Shown here in pieces: positions 1 to 10,425 of a DNA stretch of 64,000 bases. Position 1 is the first letter of the stretch; each line of letters starts with the position of its first letter. The DNA is from Terfezia claveryi (taxonomy: Eukaryota; Ascomycota; Pezizomycetes; Pezizales; Pezizaceae). Location: positions 1-64,000 of the forward strand of contig WHUX01000135.1 in NCBI GenBank assembly GCA_015179025.1, given 5' to 3'. The translations under genes were made by a program, and so were the position numbers. The notes beneath the pieces were generated by a model. It saw only the letters and a program-made list of their open reading frames with translations, did no database searches and had not been told where the DNA came from.

Positions 1-2
1 CT

Positions 3-640
3 TTTGGGGACTCCAATGCCATGGGCATGACTAGGTGAGCCCTCTGAGCCCTAAAACAATATAATATGGATCTGTCCACATATATGGCAGAGTTCTCCAG
101 GCTGGCAACAGAGGTATTGTGGAACGACCAGTCAAAGCTCGAGCAGTTCAAGGAAGGACTAAATGACGAGCTTCAACAAGCCATGGTCACCCTTCTACAA
201 ACCAAGAGTCTCGACGTATTAATCGACTAGGCATCCAGGATAGAACAACAGATGGCTAGGTTGAGACACCACCCTACCTTCTGCCCTGCCACCTGCACAC
301 CTCAGTAACTATAGCTATAGTACTAACAACAGCAACTGACCCCTAAGCCTGCCCAAGTTCCATCCTCGGCCAACAAACCTGTAAACTCCTCTCTCATGGT
401 ATGTGGTGCTACGCCTATGGACCTATCTGCAGGTAGGCCACAGTTAACCTAGGAGGAGAGAGATCGCTGCCGAATGAATAGGCTGTGCATAGTATGCGGA
501 AAAGGGGACTATTAAATTACAGCATGTCCTCTTCGCAAAAACCACTCGATAGCCACCCATACCATCTCCGAATCCAGGATTAAGAAGGTTGATGAGTCGG
601 AAAAAGCCCTGTCCCTTGCCTAGTTACTGACACTAGCAAG
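3..640 (+). pseudogene. gag region of the Ty3/gypsy element
   Basis: Reading from base 3 gives a gag-like helical segment (FGDSNAMG... then MDLSTYMAEFSRLATEV from 66) typical of retrotransposon capsid proteins. Two TGA codons near 36 and 45 fall where arginine is expected, and a TAG at 228 where glutamine is expected. A zinc knuckle lies at about 484-528 with spacing C-X2-C-X4-Y-X4-C. The conserved histidine is tyrosine here (CAY to TAY) and the next residue is a stop. Both changes fit C-to-T decay (tyrosine) and TGG or CAA loss (stop). The gag to protease junction lies near 630. Confidence 0.8.
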
Positions 641-769
641 GGACCTACCTCAGGCCATTTATCTCTGTCTTTATCTGCCTTTTCTATTTCTTCCGCTTCT
701 GTTGTTTATGAATCTCGCCTATTCAATGAGCATTTTATTATATCTATCTCCCTTAGAATCAATGATAGA

Positions 770-1036
770 ACAATCAATATGTCAGCACTTATAGATTGCG
801 GAGCTTCAGGAATTATATTCGTTGACCAAGCCTTTGTTAGTAAATTCTCTATACCCACGTCCAAGCTCAAAACACCCTGTATTCTAGATGTCATCGATGG
901 TGGACCTATCTCCTCTGGAGACATCACTGATATTGCGTGCGTGCCTGCCTTGGTCGGGGATCACTCCGAGGCAAACCTCCCGATATTCATCACTAAGCTA
1001 AAATATCCGATTGTCCTTGGAATCCTATAGCTCCAA
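770..1036 (+). pseudogene. aspartic protease region of the Ty3/gypsy element
   Basis: The frame from 779 reads SALIDCGASGIIFVD, matching the retropepsin active-site pattern L-I-D-[SC]-G-A with the catalytic aspartate present. A later ILGI-like end (PIVLGIL) matches the second conserved retropepsin strand, and the frame stops at a TAG at 1028-1030 just before the RT linker. It lies directly between gag and RT as expected. The active-site cysteine in place of serine or threonine is unusual for the family. The protein is not expressible as a polyprotein because of flanking stops. Confidence 0.82.
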
Positions 1037-2803
1037 ATGCACAATGTATTAGTCAGCTTTGGCTCTTACACCCTGCAGTTCAACAGCCCTTACTGCAGAA
1101 AACACTCTGGAAACCTGAAGGCTACCATTACGGGGCTGTGCACATTGCTGCCCCCAATAATCCACCTAACTCAGGTAGTACACCCACTTGCAAACATCAA
1201 TACCATTCTCCCTGTCTTACTGCCTCCAAAACCTCTGAATGTTAGCTTTATTGGGGCAGGGGCCTTTACTTACCTCATCCAGAGGCACAAGCTGAAGGCT
1301 TATGCCCTGTCCATACATAAGGTGAACTTGAAGATTAATAAGATGTGGTTTAAGGAGGAGTGGAAGTTCATGGTCCCAAACAAATACCATGAATTTATTG
1401 ACCTGTTCTCAGAGAAGGCCGTAGAAAAGCTCCCACCCTACTGGCCTTATGACCACACTATTCCACTGATAGAGGGTAAGACCCCCCCCTATGGGCTCCT
1501 CTACGGAATATTCCGGTCGGAGCTGGAGGCTTTGAAGAAATACTTGAAGGAAAACCTCAATAAGAGCTTCATTTATCATAGCTCCTCCCCAGTGAGCGCC
1601 TCAGTGCTCTTCATGAAGAAATCGGATGGCTCTCTCTAGTTGTATGTTAATGATCAGGGCCTGAACGAGATAATGGTTAAAAACAAGTACCTCCTACCTC
1701 TGATTCAGGAAACATTAGCCAGGCTCTCCAAAGCAAAGTGGTTCACCAAATTGGATCTGAGGTAGATGTACAACCTGGTATGAATCACCGAGGGAAAGGA
1801 GTGGAAAACTGCCTTCTGGATACGAAATGGTCATTTCGAGTATAATGTAATGCCCTTCGGCCTAACTAACGCCCCGGGATCCTTCCAGTACTTTATCAAT
1901 GACACCTTGCAGGATTTCCTGAATGTGTTCTGTACTACCTACCTGGACGATATCCTTATATTCTTGGATACCCTAGTGGAATATAAGATCCATATCCAAC
2001 AAGTGCTAGAAAAACTGGAATAGGCTAGGTTATACCTAAAGCCAAAAAAGTATGAGTTCCATGTTAAGTATCTGGGGTTGATTATCACTACTGAAGGTAT
2101 TAGGATGGACCCTGCCAAAGTTGCCACAATCTAGGAGTGGGAAACCCCAGCCAATTTAAAGGATATACAAGCCTTCCTAGGATTTGCCAACTTCTACCGC
2201 TGGTTCATTCTGAGATACTTAAGGATCGTGGCACCCCTGTCAGCCTTGACGAAAATGAAGGTAGAAGCTGGCTTACACCTGATAAAAAGAGTCTTCCACT
2301 GGAATCCAGAAGCCCAATCTATCTTCCAGAACCTCAAGGAAGCCTTCTACTCAGCACCGATCCTGGCCCATTTTAACCTCGAACAGGAGTATGTCATTGA
2401 AACCGATTCCTCTGACTATGTCTTCGAGAGAATCCTGTTCCAGAATGACAATAACAGCATCCTCTACCCAGTAGCATACTTCTCGAAAAAGCACTCCCCA
2501 GCGGAGTGTAATTATGAGATCTATGATAAGGAATTAATGGCCATTATGTGAGCTTTTGAGGAATGGAGACTCCATCTAAAGTCAGTGAAGGAGGTTATCG
2601 AGGTCCTTTCTGACCATAAGAACCTGGAATACTTCACAACTACCAAGCTGCTGAATCGCCGGCAGGCTAGGTGGTCAGAATTCCTATCCCGGTTCAACTT
2701 CAAAATCAAGTACCGGCCGGGAAAGGCTGGTAGGAAACCAGATGCACTGACCAAGAGATCAGGAGATCTCTCTAAGGAGGGGGATGAAAGGCTAAAATAC
2801 TAG
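1037..2803 (+). pseudogene. reverse transcriptase and RNase H region of the Ty3/gypsy element
   Basis: One frame runs through the whole segment with stops at 1637 (TAG), 1763, 1780, 2023, 2131 and 2549. Recognisable RT blocks are FTKLDLR, the MPFGLTNAP block, and the catalytic YLDDILIF near 1940-1965, followed by FLGFANFYRWFI. RNase H follows with ETDSSDYVFERIL and YDKELMAIM, then [11 protein letters not shown]. The RT is of the Ty3 type (YLDD, not YVDD of copia). All catalytic aspartates are still present, so decay is by stop codons rather than by loss of key residues. Expected residues at the stops are Q or R, pointing to CAG or CGA to TAG or TGA. Confidence 0.9.
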
Positions 2804-3079
2804 AACTAGGTAGTACTGAAGCCGGAAAATCTTAACCTAGCTATCAATGTTATGGCTGAAGCTAAGGCTGAAGCTGAGATCATAGATGTTGAGGCCAATA
2901 CAGATGCTAGAAGTAATCTCCAACAACAGGTAAAAAGAGCATACGTGGAGGACTTACTGGCCAAAGATATTATTGCCGTAGTGGATTCCAGCCAGACCAT
3001 ACCAAGATTTCCTTGGCTGAGTGTACAACTCAGAATGCCTTTTGCTACTACCTGGACTGCCTCTACATGCCTGCAAATA

Positions 3080-4150
3080 ATGAGCTATGCCTGCAATTGA
3101 TCAAGGAACACCACGACATACTAGCAGTAGGTTACTCTGGAGTGGCTAAGATATTAGAGTTGCTGTCCAGGCAATATACATAGATTGACTAACGGAAAGA
3201 AGTAGAGTGGTACATACAGAATTGCTATATCTGCATGTATACCAAACCCACCTGCCACACTCCTTATGGTACCTTGAAGCCCCTGGAAGTCCCATAACAA
3301 CCTTAGCAATACCTGACTATGGACTTCGTTACCGGATTGCTGGAAGACACAGGATTCAATGCCATTTTGATAGTAGTGGATCAGTTAATGAAAATAAGGC
3401 ATGTGATACTCTGTCCAGACATCTGCTCGGCCCCCGAATTGGTATCTCTCTACCTAGATAATGTCTTCTATTACCATGGCCTCCCAGCGTCGATTGTCTC
3501 AGACCATAGCCCTTAGTTCGTCACCGACTTCTGGAAAACATTCTGTGAGCTGTTGGGTATTGAAGTACACCTATTTACGGCATACTACCCTTAGACTAAT
3601 GGCCAGTCAGAATGTATGAATGCCATTATGGAGTAATATCTAAGACCGTATATCAATTACCAGCAGAATAAATGGGTTTCATTACTGGCCACCTGTGAAT
3701 TCTCTGCTAACAACCACTTCTCTAAGACTCTGAAGACCTCCCCATTCCTGGCCAATTGTGGCTGGCACCCTCAGTTCGTAGACTCCCTAGCACCTCTGCG
3801 CAAGGTCAGGGAGAATGCCCCAGCTAAGGAGTTTGCTACACAAATTTCTGTACTTAACTCTATCCTAAAAGCTGAGCTGGAATATGTGCAAGCCAGGCAA
3901 GCCAAATATACCAATGGATTATGGTTGCCAGCCCACAAGTATTAGCCAGGAGATAAGATATGGCTCTCCAGCCAGCACTTCCAGACGGAACGGCCATCTC
4001 GCAAGCTCGACTACAAGTTCCTGGGTCCATTCAAGGTGTTGGCTGCTGTGAGCACTCATGCCTACCAGTTAAAGTTCTCCAAGGATATCAAATGCTACCC
4101 AGTTGTCTACGTATTGGAGGTTGAGCCTGCAGCAGACGACCCTCTCCCAG
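3080..4150 (+). pseudogene. integrase region of the Ty3/gypsy element
   Basis: After a frameshift near 3000-3080 the frame shows an H-H-C-C zinc-binding region (EHHDILAVGYSG ... NCYICMYTK) and the DDE core: MDFVTGLL with the first aspartate (about 3319), IVSDHSP with the second (about 3500), and NGQSECMN with the glutamate (about 3600). A PGDKIWLSS motif near 3950 is the GPY/F-type C-terminal domain. Stops occur where W (ACA TAG ATT; CCT TAG CAA) and Q (CCT TAG TTC; CCT TAG ACT; GAG TAA TAT; TAT TAG CCA) are expected. Confidence 0.88.
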
Positions 4151-4179
4151 GATAGAAGCACCCCCCCCCTCCTTCTATA

Positions 4180-4377
4180 GTGGTCAAGAGTGAGAAGGAG
4201 TGGAAGGTCGAAGGGGAATTAGACTTGAGGAAGAGTTACAGTCATCTACAATACAAGGTTAAATGGTTAGGGGATGAGGAAGCTACTTGGCAACCCCCAG
4301 AGGACTTGGAGAATACGCAGGATTTAGTTACCCTGTTCCACCAGCAATACTTAAGGAAGCCTCACCTAATAGAATAA
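4180..4377 (+). pseudogene. chromodomain at the integrase C-terminus
   Basis: The segment WKVEGELDLRKSYSHLQY-KVKWLGDEEATWQPPEDLEN matches the chromodomain fold: a charged beta strand, then Y-x-V-K-W-x-G and T-W-x-P-x-x-x-L-x-N. Chromoviral integrases use this domain to steer insertion towards particular chromatin. It ends with a TAA just before the polypurine tract. All three aromatic-cage positions look preserved or nearly so (the first position is not certain). Confidence 0.85.
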
Positions 4378-4552
4378 TATTGTACCTTTTGAGAGTCATA
4401 CGGTGAGGCCTATCCAACTCTCGTTCTTCTCGTTCTTCTTGTTCTTCTTGTTGTTTGGAGTTGAAATCCTTGTCGTTGCCTTTGTTATTGTTTCTTATGT
4501 TGATTTTGCTGGTTGTCATGCCCAGGCCTCCTAGTTGCTGGAGCTCTAGCCT

Positions 4553-4562
4553 AAAGGGGGAA
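4553..4562 (+). other. polypurine tract of the Ty3/gypsy element
   Basis: An all-purine run, AAAGGGGGAA, lies 3 bases before the LTR start TGTCACA. This is the expected primer site for plus-strand DNA synthesis and fixes the LTR boundary at 4566. Confidence 0.75.
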
Positions 4563-4565
4563 TAG

Positions 4566-5257
4566 TGTCACAACTGTATGCTTAGTTGTCTTTGTCATTA
4601 CCTGCGATCGCAGGTGATAGGTTATTGCTATTGTTGTCTTTATCATCATCTGTGATAACAGGCGATAGGCTATTGTCATTGTTGCCTTTGTCATTACTTG
4701 CAATCGTAGGTGATGGGTTATCATTACCTTGCTTAGCTTCTGAGATAGGGATCTTGGGAAGCTTATTCCTTCCATTGCCCTGGCCTGGAATTATGTATAT
4801 ATATAGCCCCTGTCCCTTGTACTGTCATTGGATCTCTATCTAATGTCTTGTATATCCAATATAGGGCCTTGCCTCTCTTAGTGCTTGTGCACCTCCCTTG
4901 TACACTCTCTTGTCTTATGAACAGCTCTGTAGCACAGCTGCCTCCCTCCAACACATGCAGCAACTGCCTCCGCGTATTTCATACCCCTTACCCTCTACCT
5001 CTCTTGCCTCTTACCCTTGCCCCCCATCCTAGCCTTCTCTTGATCATACTAATAGCGTTCCTACGTATGTCTTACCTTAGCCCCGGCTTTCTGAATATCC
5101 TGCCCTCTGTGACATTATCCATAACATCTATGACAGGTGTCCGTAACAAGCCTAGTTTTCCTAGTCACACATGTAGCGCTCCTATGTGTGTCTCACCTCG
5201 TTCCTATCCTCACCCCGATGTACCCTTTGGTCGCCTTGTCCCAGAGCCCTCATTACA
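4566..5257 (+). repeat. 3' LTR of the Ty3/gypsy element
   Basis: It starts TGTCACA straight after the polypurine tract. It holds a TATA-like stretch at about 4792-4804 followed by a pyrimidine-rich transcribed region. The right end is set by comparison with the inverted relative at 6072-6543, which shares blocks AGCTTCTGAGATAG, CAGCTGCCTCCCTC and GAGCCCTCATTACA. A TGTGACA at 5108-5114 is an alternative right end (549 bp instead of 692 bp). Blocks near 5051-5075 and 5170-5195 resemble each other, so a duplication inside the LTR is likely. Confidence 0.7.
4586..4728 (+). repeat. three tandem 48-bp units in the LTR, each centred on an inverted repeat
   Basis: Units start at 4586, 4634 and 4682. 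Unit 1 contains the perfect 16-base palindrome ACCTGCGATCGCAGGT; unit 2 has CTGTGATAACAG and unit 3 a decayed version. The unit lies upstream of the LTR TATA-like box, where enhancer-type repeats of LTRs usually sit. The inverted relative at 6072-6543 lacks these units. Confidence 0.8.
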
Positions 5258-5698
5258 TCTACCTAATAATATTTAGCTAGTTCTATATTTCCTTATCCTA
5301 CTATCTTTACTATATTTGTTGACTTGCTTATGAATATAGTATTCTTAGCCTATACTTGAGAGAGTATTGTAGGCTTCCTCAAAATATCGAGACTCGAACA
5401 GGTTATCTTCTTCTACTTATAAATTCTATTATAACTAGTCTATTATATAGTATAGTCTTTTTTCTAATATCAAAGCCTTGATATAACTTAATAGTATAGA
5501 GTGGTCAGAACCAAGCTAACAGAGATAAAGAGAGGGATAGCTATTAAAGCTTAAGTTTTGTCTAGTTTAGATAAGGTCTATGAAACTATTATAGGTACTA
5601 TGCTGGAAAGTGGTGGCTTAATAATATACTTGTTAGAAAAGATGGTTATTAGTTACTTATTACTATAAAACTAACCTTCTATTTGAAGAAAACCTTCT
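5258..5698. other. AT-rich gene-free stretch
   Basis: No open frame or recognisable domain. The base composition (rich in TA steps, poor in CA/CG) fits heavily mutated transposon remains, possibly the lower part of the neighbouring minus-strand LINE fragment. Confidence 0.5.
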
Positions 5699-6062
5699 TT
5701 ACAATAGATAGTAGGCATTAATGTTACCTATAACCATAGAGTCTAGAGAAGCTATAATTCTATTGAGGTCTATAGTAAAGTTTTCAATTGAGTTACTATC
5801 ATTAAAGTATATGCTAAAAACTTTGAGAGAGCCTAGCCTAATAAGATTGATATTATAGTTTATATACTTACTTGTTGCCTTATAGTATTTGGTTGATGTA
5901 TAGCCTATAACCCTACTATAGGGGTATAGAGTAGTAATGTAATAAAAGTTTGAGTGATTAGTAGTATGGAGGCCAGCAGAGGTATTATAGATAACTGGCT
6001 CTTCTATCAAGACTCTATCAGAATCTTTGATATGTTCTAAAAATATATGGGTATTGATCCTA
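5699..6062 (-). pseudogene. LINE endonuclease (EEP domain) fragment
   Basis: The minus-strand frame has the layout of the apurinic-type endonuclease of Tad/I-like LINEs: RVLIEEPVIYN (the LLQEP motif with the metal-binding glutamate), a central YTSTK block, IYFND, and at the end MVIGNINAYYLL, matching the canonical G-D-F-N-A-H-H-P-L-W motif with the aspartate lost (N in its place). The AT-rich, tyrosine- and isoleucine-rich composition indicates strong C-to-T decay. The fragment directly abuts the minus-strand LTR at 6072. Confidence 0.6.
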
Positions 6063-6071
6063 CTACATTGG

Positions 6072-6543
6072 TGTAATAAGGGCTCTAGAGAACAAGGCAA
6101 CTAAGAGGTATGCCTGGGCAATAGGCAAAGAGATTACATATATAGGAACACTATATATATAATCAGGGAAGGTTAGGATGGAGCAAAGATAAGAGGCAAG
6201 AGGTAAGAGGCCAGGGGCAAGAGATATATGGAAGTAGTTGCCGTATGTGTTAGAGGGAGGCAGCTGTACTGTAGAGTTATTTACGAGGCAAGGGGGGTGT
6301 ACAAAGAAGATATACCAGCACTGGGGGAAGCAAGATCCTGTATTAGGTATATAAGATATTAGATGGGGATCCAACAAGAGGGCAGAGGGACAAAGATATA
6401 TATACATGATTCTAGACTAAGGCCATGTAAGAAATAAGCTTCCCGAGATTTCTATCTCAGAAGCTAAAATAACAATCACTATTAACGACACCCAAACAAG
6501 CCTATTCGAGTGTCAAAACAAGACTAAGAACATAGTTGTGACA
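6072..6543 (-). repeat. inverted, diverged relative of the gypsy LTR
   Basis: On the minus strand it begins TGTCACAACTATG at 6543 and ends ...CTTATTACA at 6072. It shares in order with 4566-5257 the start, the TCTGAGATAG...GGGAAGCTTATT block, the ATGTATATATA box, CAGCTGCCTCCCTC and the end block. It lacks the 48-bp tandem units and about 125 bp near the right end. No polypurine tract precedes it and the flanking five bases differ, so it is a solo or truncated LTR. Confidence 0.7.
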
Positions 6544-7327
6544 GTTAGAAGCAGGTTTCTATCTCATGATTATTGAGGTTATAGTAAATGTAGTGGACTC
6601 CCTAAGAAATAGGGATCGGGCTCTGCGTAGGATATAGTTCTGAGACTATATAACTAAAGATATCTATATAAAAGGCCTTGCTTATAAACGAAGGCTTTTA
6701 GTTTACTATTTGTATTTAGAATTAGAATGGGGAATAGGAAGTCCAATTTGGCTAAGTCTTTTCTATAGACCAAAAATCTAAGAGAGTATATCTTTTCTTT
6801 ATAACTGTTATCTTTGTATCTGTTTTTTACTAGCCATTTAGGGGATTAAACTACTAAAAGAAGACTTAGGGCCTAAGTGATCCCTTCTACTCTATCTCAT
6901 GCCTTTTCCCCCTTCCTTCCTAAATGGCTAGAGATTATCAGCTCGATAGTTTCCCAATTGATTGAAACTACCTTATTATCTAGGTATTGAGTTGCTATTC
7001 AATATAATTCTCTCCTTAAGGTAGCTACAGTATGGATCAAGTCTGTATTTGATATACTCACTAGATGCATGATCATAATCTCCTCTTGGTTGGGTAGAAT
7101 TTGAAGCCTTTTACCTTGACTGCCTTGAGCTTACCCTAGATCACTCTGTCAGATTTGGTATTGAAGCATTGTATGAAGCTGTTCATCCATCTAGTTCCAC
7201 TTGGTAGTTTTGTGCATTTATTGATAAGAACTCAGGTGATAAAATCTTAGTGGTATGGAATAATAGTGATGTCAGAGCATTTAGTTGGGGTTGCCTCTTC
7301 TCCTTCACGTGGGTAAACTCTTTTGGC
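6544..7327. other. AT-rich gene-free stretch
   Basis: Only stop-riddled frames. Minus-strand pieces near 6960-7200 (for example a KLKAVKVKGFKFYPTKRR segment) may be the decayed tail of the long minus-strand gene that starts at 10137. Confidence 0.4.
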
Positions 7328-10137
7328 TCACTCTATTCCCACTTGTCCATGAGAGATAGGACTGGACCTGAGAGTTGTTGTAACTTTTCCTGGTGTGAAC
7401 CTGGGGGTTTTAGTTGTTGGTGCCGCAAGTCTTTCATTATAGCCCCGGATTATAGAAGGTGATGGTGGTATACGTCTTGGAACAGGGTTACTGCCTCGGA
7501 GCTTGGATAACGGTAGATCTTCTTTGCCTACCTGTATGATCACTTTTTTATTCCTGGACGCTGTCGTGAGAGGGCCTTCATCCTTCCTGTAACTTGGGAA
7601 ACCCTGAACTTTATCCTCAATGCAGTCTCGGTAGTCGAAGTCACTAGCTGTTGTCTCTGCATCTGAGTCCTATTCCTCGAGTTCTCTTTGGACACGTCTA
7701 CATCTAGCTGTGTGCCTTGGAGAACTTAATCCGGCATTGACGATTCTCTCGAGGTTTGATACTAACCCTTTCTTAGCTGCTTTGTCAAAAGCCCTTCCAT
7801 GGTGGATATCAAACTCGGCTCCTAAAACTCTCTCTATCTCTTCTTCTGTGTCACAGTCTCGATCCATCTTTGGGGCCCCGCGAGTGGTGATCGTTTCCTC
7901 TGGGACGCTTCAGTTGGGGTGATCCCTTCAGCTGCCGGGTTATAGGGGGGTGGGACTCGAGAGCGTCTTTGTAGGTGTATTGAAGCTGCCTGGAAGTCTA
8001 ACATGTGTTTAGCTTCCGCCCTAATTTCGTTTTGGATCTTCTGGACCCCTTCATCGAAGCCGTGTGGAGTTTTAGGTATGTCTATGGTGACGCCTTGTGG
8101 CAGGGGGGTCGAGTTTGACGAAGGGGGAATTGTTTTAGAGACCTTGGGCTTCCTCTTCCTACTTGGCGGGGTTGTAGGTTTTGGTGTCTGAACTTTCCCA
8201 TCAATGGTTTGCGGTGCTATCGCAGGCACCCTTTCGGTTTGCGTTGTGCGTGGCTCTTCGCACGATTTATCGCTATGCTTCATTGGGGTATCGATGCCTG
8301 GCTTTGGTGAGATTTTGCCGGCTTCTAAGCTCTTGCTGCCTGTCCCCCTCGACGTTGTTGGGGAGGTTATTGGAGCTGGGACCTTTGATGCTGATTTGAC
8401 TGGAGGTGGGAGGATTGGAAGAGCTGGCTCAACAACGGTTGGCTCTTGGGGAGCCATCTTCGGTGCTTTCGCCCCACCACATTCTAGGAGTTTGCTGTTA
8501 ATATCTGCATATTGGCTATCAGTCAGTTTCAGTGGTGCCGCCCCTTTGTTGAGTAGAGCTGGGCAGCCGCTCATTCTTGTATCTGTTGAAACCTCCGGGG
8601 AGATGGTGCCTGCTGGGAGGCTGGGTGCTGTTGTTGGTTTGGGCGTGTTGGGTGTCGTACAAAGGTCTATGACCTCTATATCCTCCTTCGGGTATTGTTT
8701 GCCTGTGGGGAGGGACGAGATAATTGCCATTAATCCTCTCAAGTTTGTGGTTGTGTCTGGGGGGAGGAACGGCGGTGAAAATGGGTTAATGGAGGTCGGC
8801 TCTTTTAGTGCTGAGGTCTGAGATTGCAACCCTGCTGGGTGTGCCCAACCAGGGGATGAGGAGGGGGAGGGTGATGATGTAGTGGTGGTTGTCGGGGAGT
8901 AGCCAGCCTAGTATGGATGCAAGGAGGATCCTTCAATTGATCTCTTAATGAGATCCACGTCGATGTGTATCTTGCCAATAGCCTCGAAGATTTGGGCTCT
9001 ATCCTCTGAATCTTTCACTCTGCTTGCCGCTCCTTCCTCCCTAATTGCTGCTATAGATGCCTCGAAACCTGTTCTGATGTGTTCCATCATGATGGTTAGC
9101 TCTGTGCCTTGAGCCCTCATATGTTCGTTAAATGCTTTTCCAAGATTCTCATAGGAGTGCGTAATCTCTTCCTGGGCTGTTGCCGAGCTCTGGAGGCTTT
9201 TCTTCATCTCCTCCCTTTGAGCCTCGAACTGCTCTGTTACCATGTTCGCGATATTGACTAAGATTGCACTGTGTTCCTCTGTCTTCTCCCTTTCCTTCAT
9301 GCTCACTTCTTCTAACCGTGTTATGCCATCTGACACAGTTGATATGCCATCTGACATAGTTTTTTGGATAACCACTTCCATCTGATCGAAACGGTCCCCT
9401 TCTAACACTGATCTACTGTCCCAATTTTTAATAGACGATGAGTCTGACTCGGATGAGCTCTCGTCTAGTGCCTCGTTTCGGAATTGATGGAATGACGGGT
9501 TAGAAGGAGTATCCTCCTCGAGCTCTAAACAGTCCTGAAACACTGTCTCTGAGTCCTCCTGAGTCCTACCTGTAGAACCTAGCCCTATCATGTCCGCATC
9601 CTCGTCAGGTGTAGTAGGTGACAACAGGAGCCGGAGGGCTGGTTTTGCTGTGTTGTCCGAGCCCATTTCCGAGTCGAGATCGGAATCCTGTGAGTCTGGG
9701 ATTTCTTGATCGATATAATTGGTCGCTTCAGGGCTCCGGCTGTGCGGTGAGTCTGAAGCCTGTGAGTCCGGGACTTCTACGTTTCCATCGTAGTGAATGA
9801 CCGATAGGCCTGGGTGGTTTCTAACGGTGATAGAGTATTCGGTCTGTTCGCTGACGGGGTCGAGTGCCAGTACTGCTGTTTCAGAATCCTTGAAGGCGTC
9901 TGCGATCTCGTCTAATGACCCTTCTCTGCTGAATTCCGGGACGTCGTCTGGGTTGGATTCTAGCATTTGATGGCCTTTGGCTATCGCTTCGTCTAGTCAG
10001 TCTCTAGTGAGTTCAACCGCTCTAAATGTGTTGTAGCTGTTGAGGGTCCTGTAGGCTGTTCCTTTTATGATAACGACCAAGCGACCGCTATCCCTCCAAC
10101 CAGGAGTGACTGGGTGGAAGATGCGACCGGGAGCCAT
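7328..10137 (-). pseudogene. long unrecognised protein gene with in-frame stops and one frameshift
   Basis: I do not recognise the family. Minus-strand reading starts at ATG 10135-10137 (MAPGRIFHPVTPGW), meets a TGA at about 9998-10000 where tryptophan is plausible (TRD-stop-LDEAIAKG), then is open to a TAG at 8908. The same frame continues through the TAG into a 330-codon open frame ending at 7834. Near 7875 a one-base shift in a GGGGCCCC run moves to the frame KMDRDCDTEEEIERVLGAEFD, which runs with another TAG (about 7673) to 7328. The N-terminal part has PDSQ-S repeats (three) in an acidic region, then a predicted coiled coil (about 9300-8950); the middle is P/S/T-rich. The stops sit where Q or W would fit, as in the transposons nearby, so this may be part of an uncharacterised mobile element. 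No catalytic motif is visible. Confidence 0.55.
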
Positions 10138-10425
10138 GCTTGCTCCAGTGGTGAGCCGTCACGATATGTGTATGCCGGCCTGATAATTCAGGCCAGTCCC
10201 CGGCTGAGCTCAACCTGGTCCAGACCGGCCTGGGCCTGCTTGACGGCCGGATTGGCCGGCCCGATCCAAATACTGCCCTGTTCACCAATTGCGAACTCAT
10301 ATGAGCTCATATACCCTCATTCCGAACTGCTCATCTAAGCTCATTCCAAGCAACACAAATCCACCCATTCCGAGCAACTAATATAACCTCATATACAGAA
10401 ACGCTGCGCGCGCTGGCACTACATA
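10138..10425. other. GC-rich stretch with repeated CGGCCTG-like blocks
   Basis: Blocks of the type GGCCGG and CGGCCTG recur between about 10165 and 10262, followed by AGCTCAT repeats at about 10295-10340. No gene is visible. It lies between the start of the unrecognised gene and the TIR element at 10426. Confidence 0.4.

Larger units (their letters stand above)
1..5257 (+). mobile_element. Ty3/gypsy chromovirus-type LTR retrotransposon, decayed, 5' end outside window
   Basis: Domains follow the Ty3/gypsy order on the plus strand: gag with a zinc knuckle, aspartic protease, reverse transcriptase with a YLDD box, RNase H, integrase, then a C-terminal chromodomain, a polypurine tract and an LTR. 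From 779 to about 3000 the frame is continuous, then one frameshift near 3000-3080 moves the integrase and chromodomain to another frame. Damage is otherwise in-frame stops, nearly all at codons expected to be CAG, CAA or CGA. The 5' LTR lies left of the window. The chromodomain places it with chromoviruses, which are common in fungi. It can no longer make a full polyprotein. Confidence 0.93.

Noticed and set aside
1637..4150. TAG reassigned to glutamine in this genome
   Set aside because: Intact host genes (C2H2, F-box, GH31, carrier) have no internal TAG, and some transposon stops replace W or R. Decay explains the data.
5108..5114. TGTGACA as the LTR right end (inverted repeat of TGTCACA)
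   Set aside because: The inverted relative at 6072-6543 continues past this point to CATTACA, so the longer LTR is preferred. I kept it as an alternative in the LTR entry.
8204..8821. 205-codon plus-strand frame
   Set aside because: It lies opposite the long minus-strand gene, whose composition is more protein-like. It is a shadow frame.
10150..10300. CpG-island-like regulatory region
   Set aside because: Repetitive GGCCGG blocks next to transposons explain the composition better than regulation.
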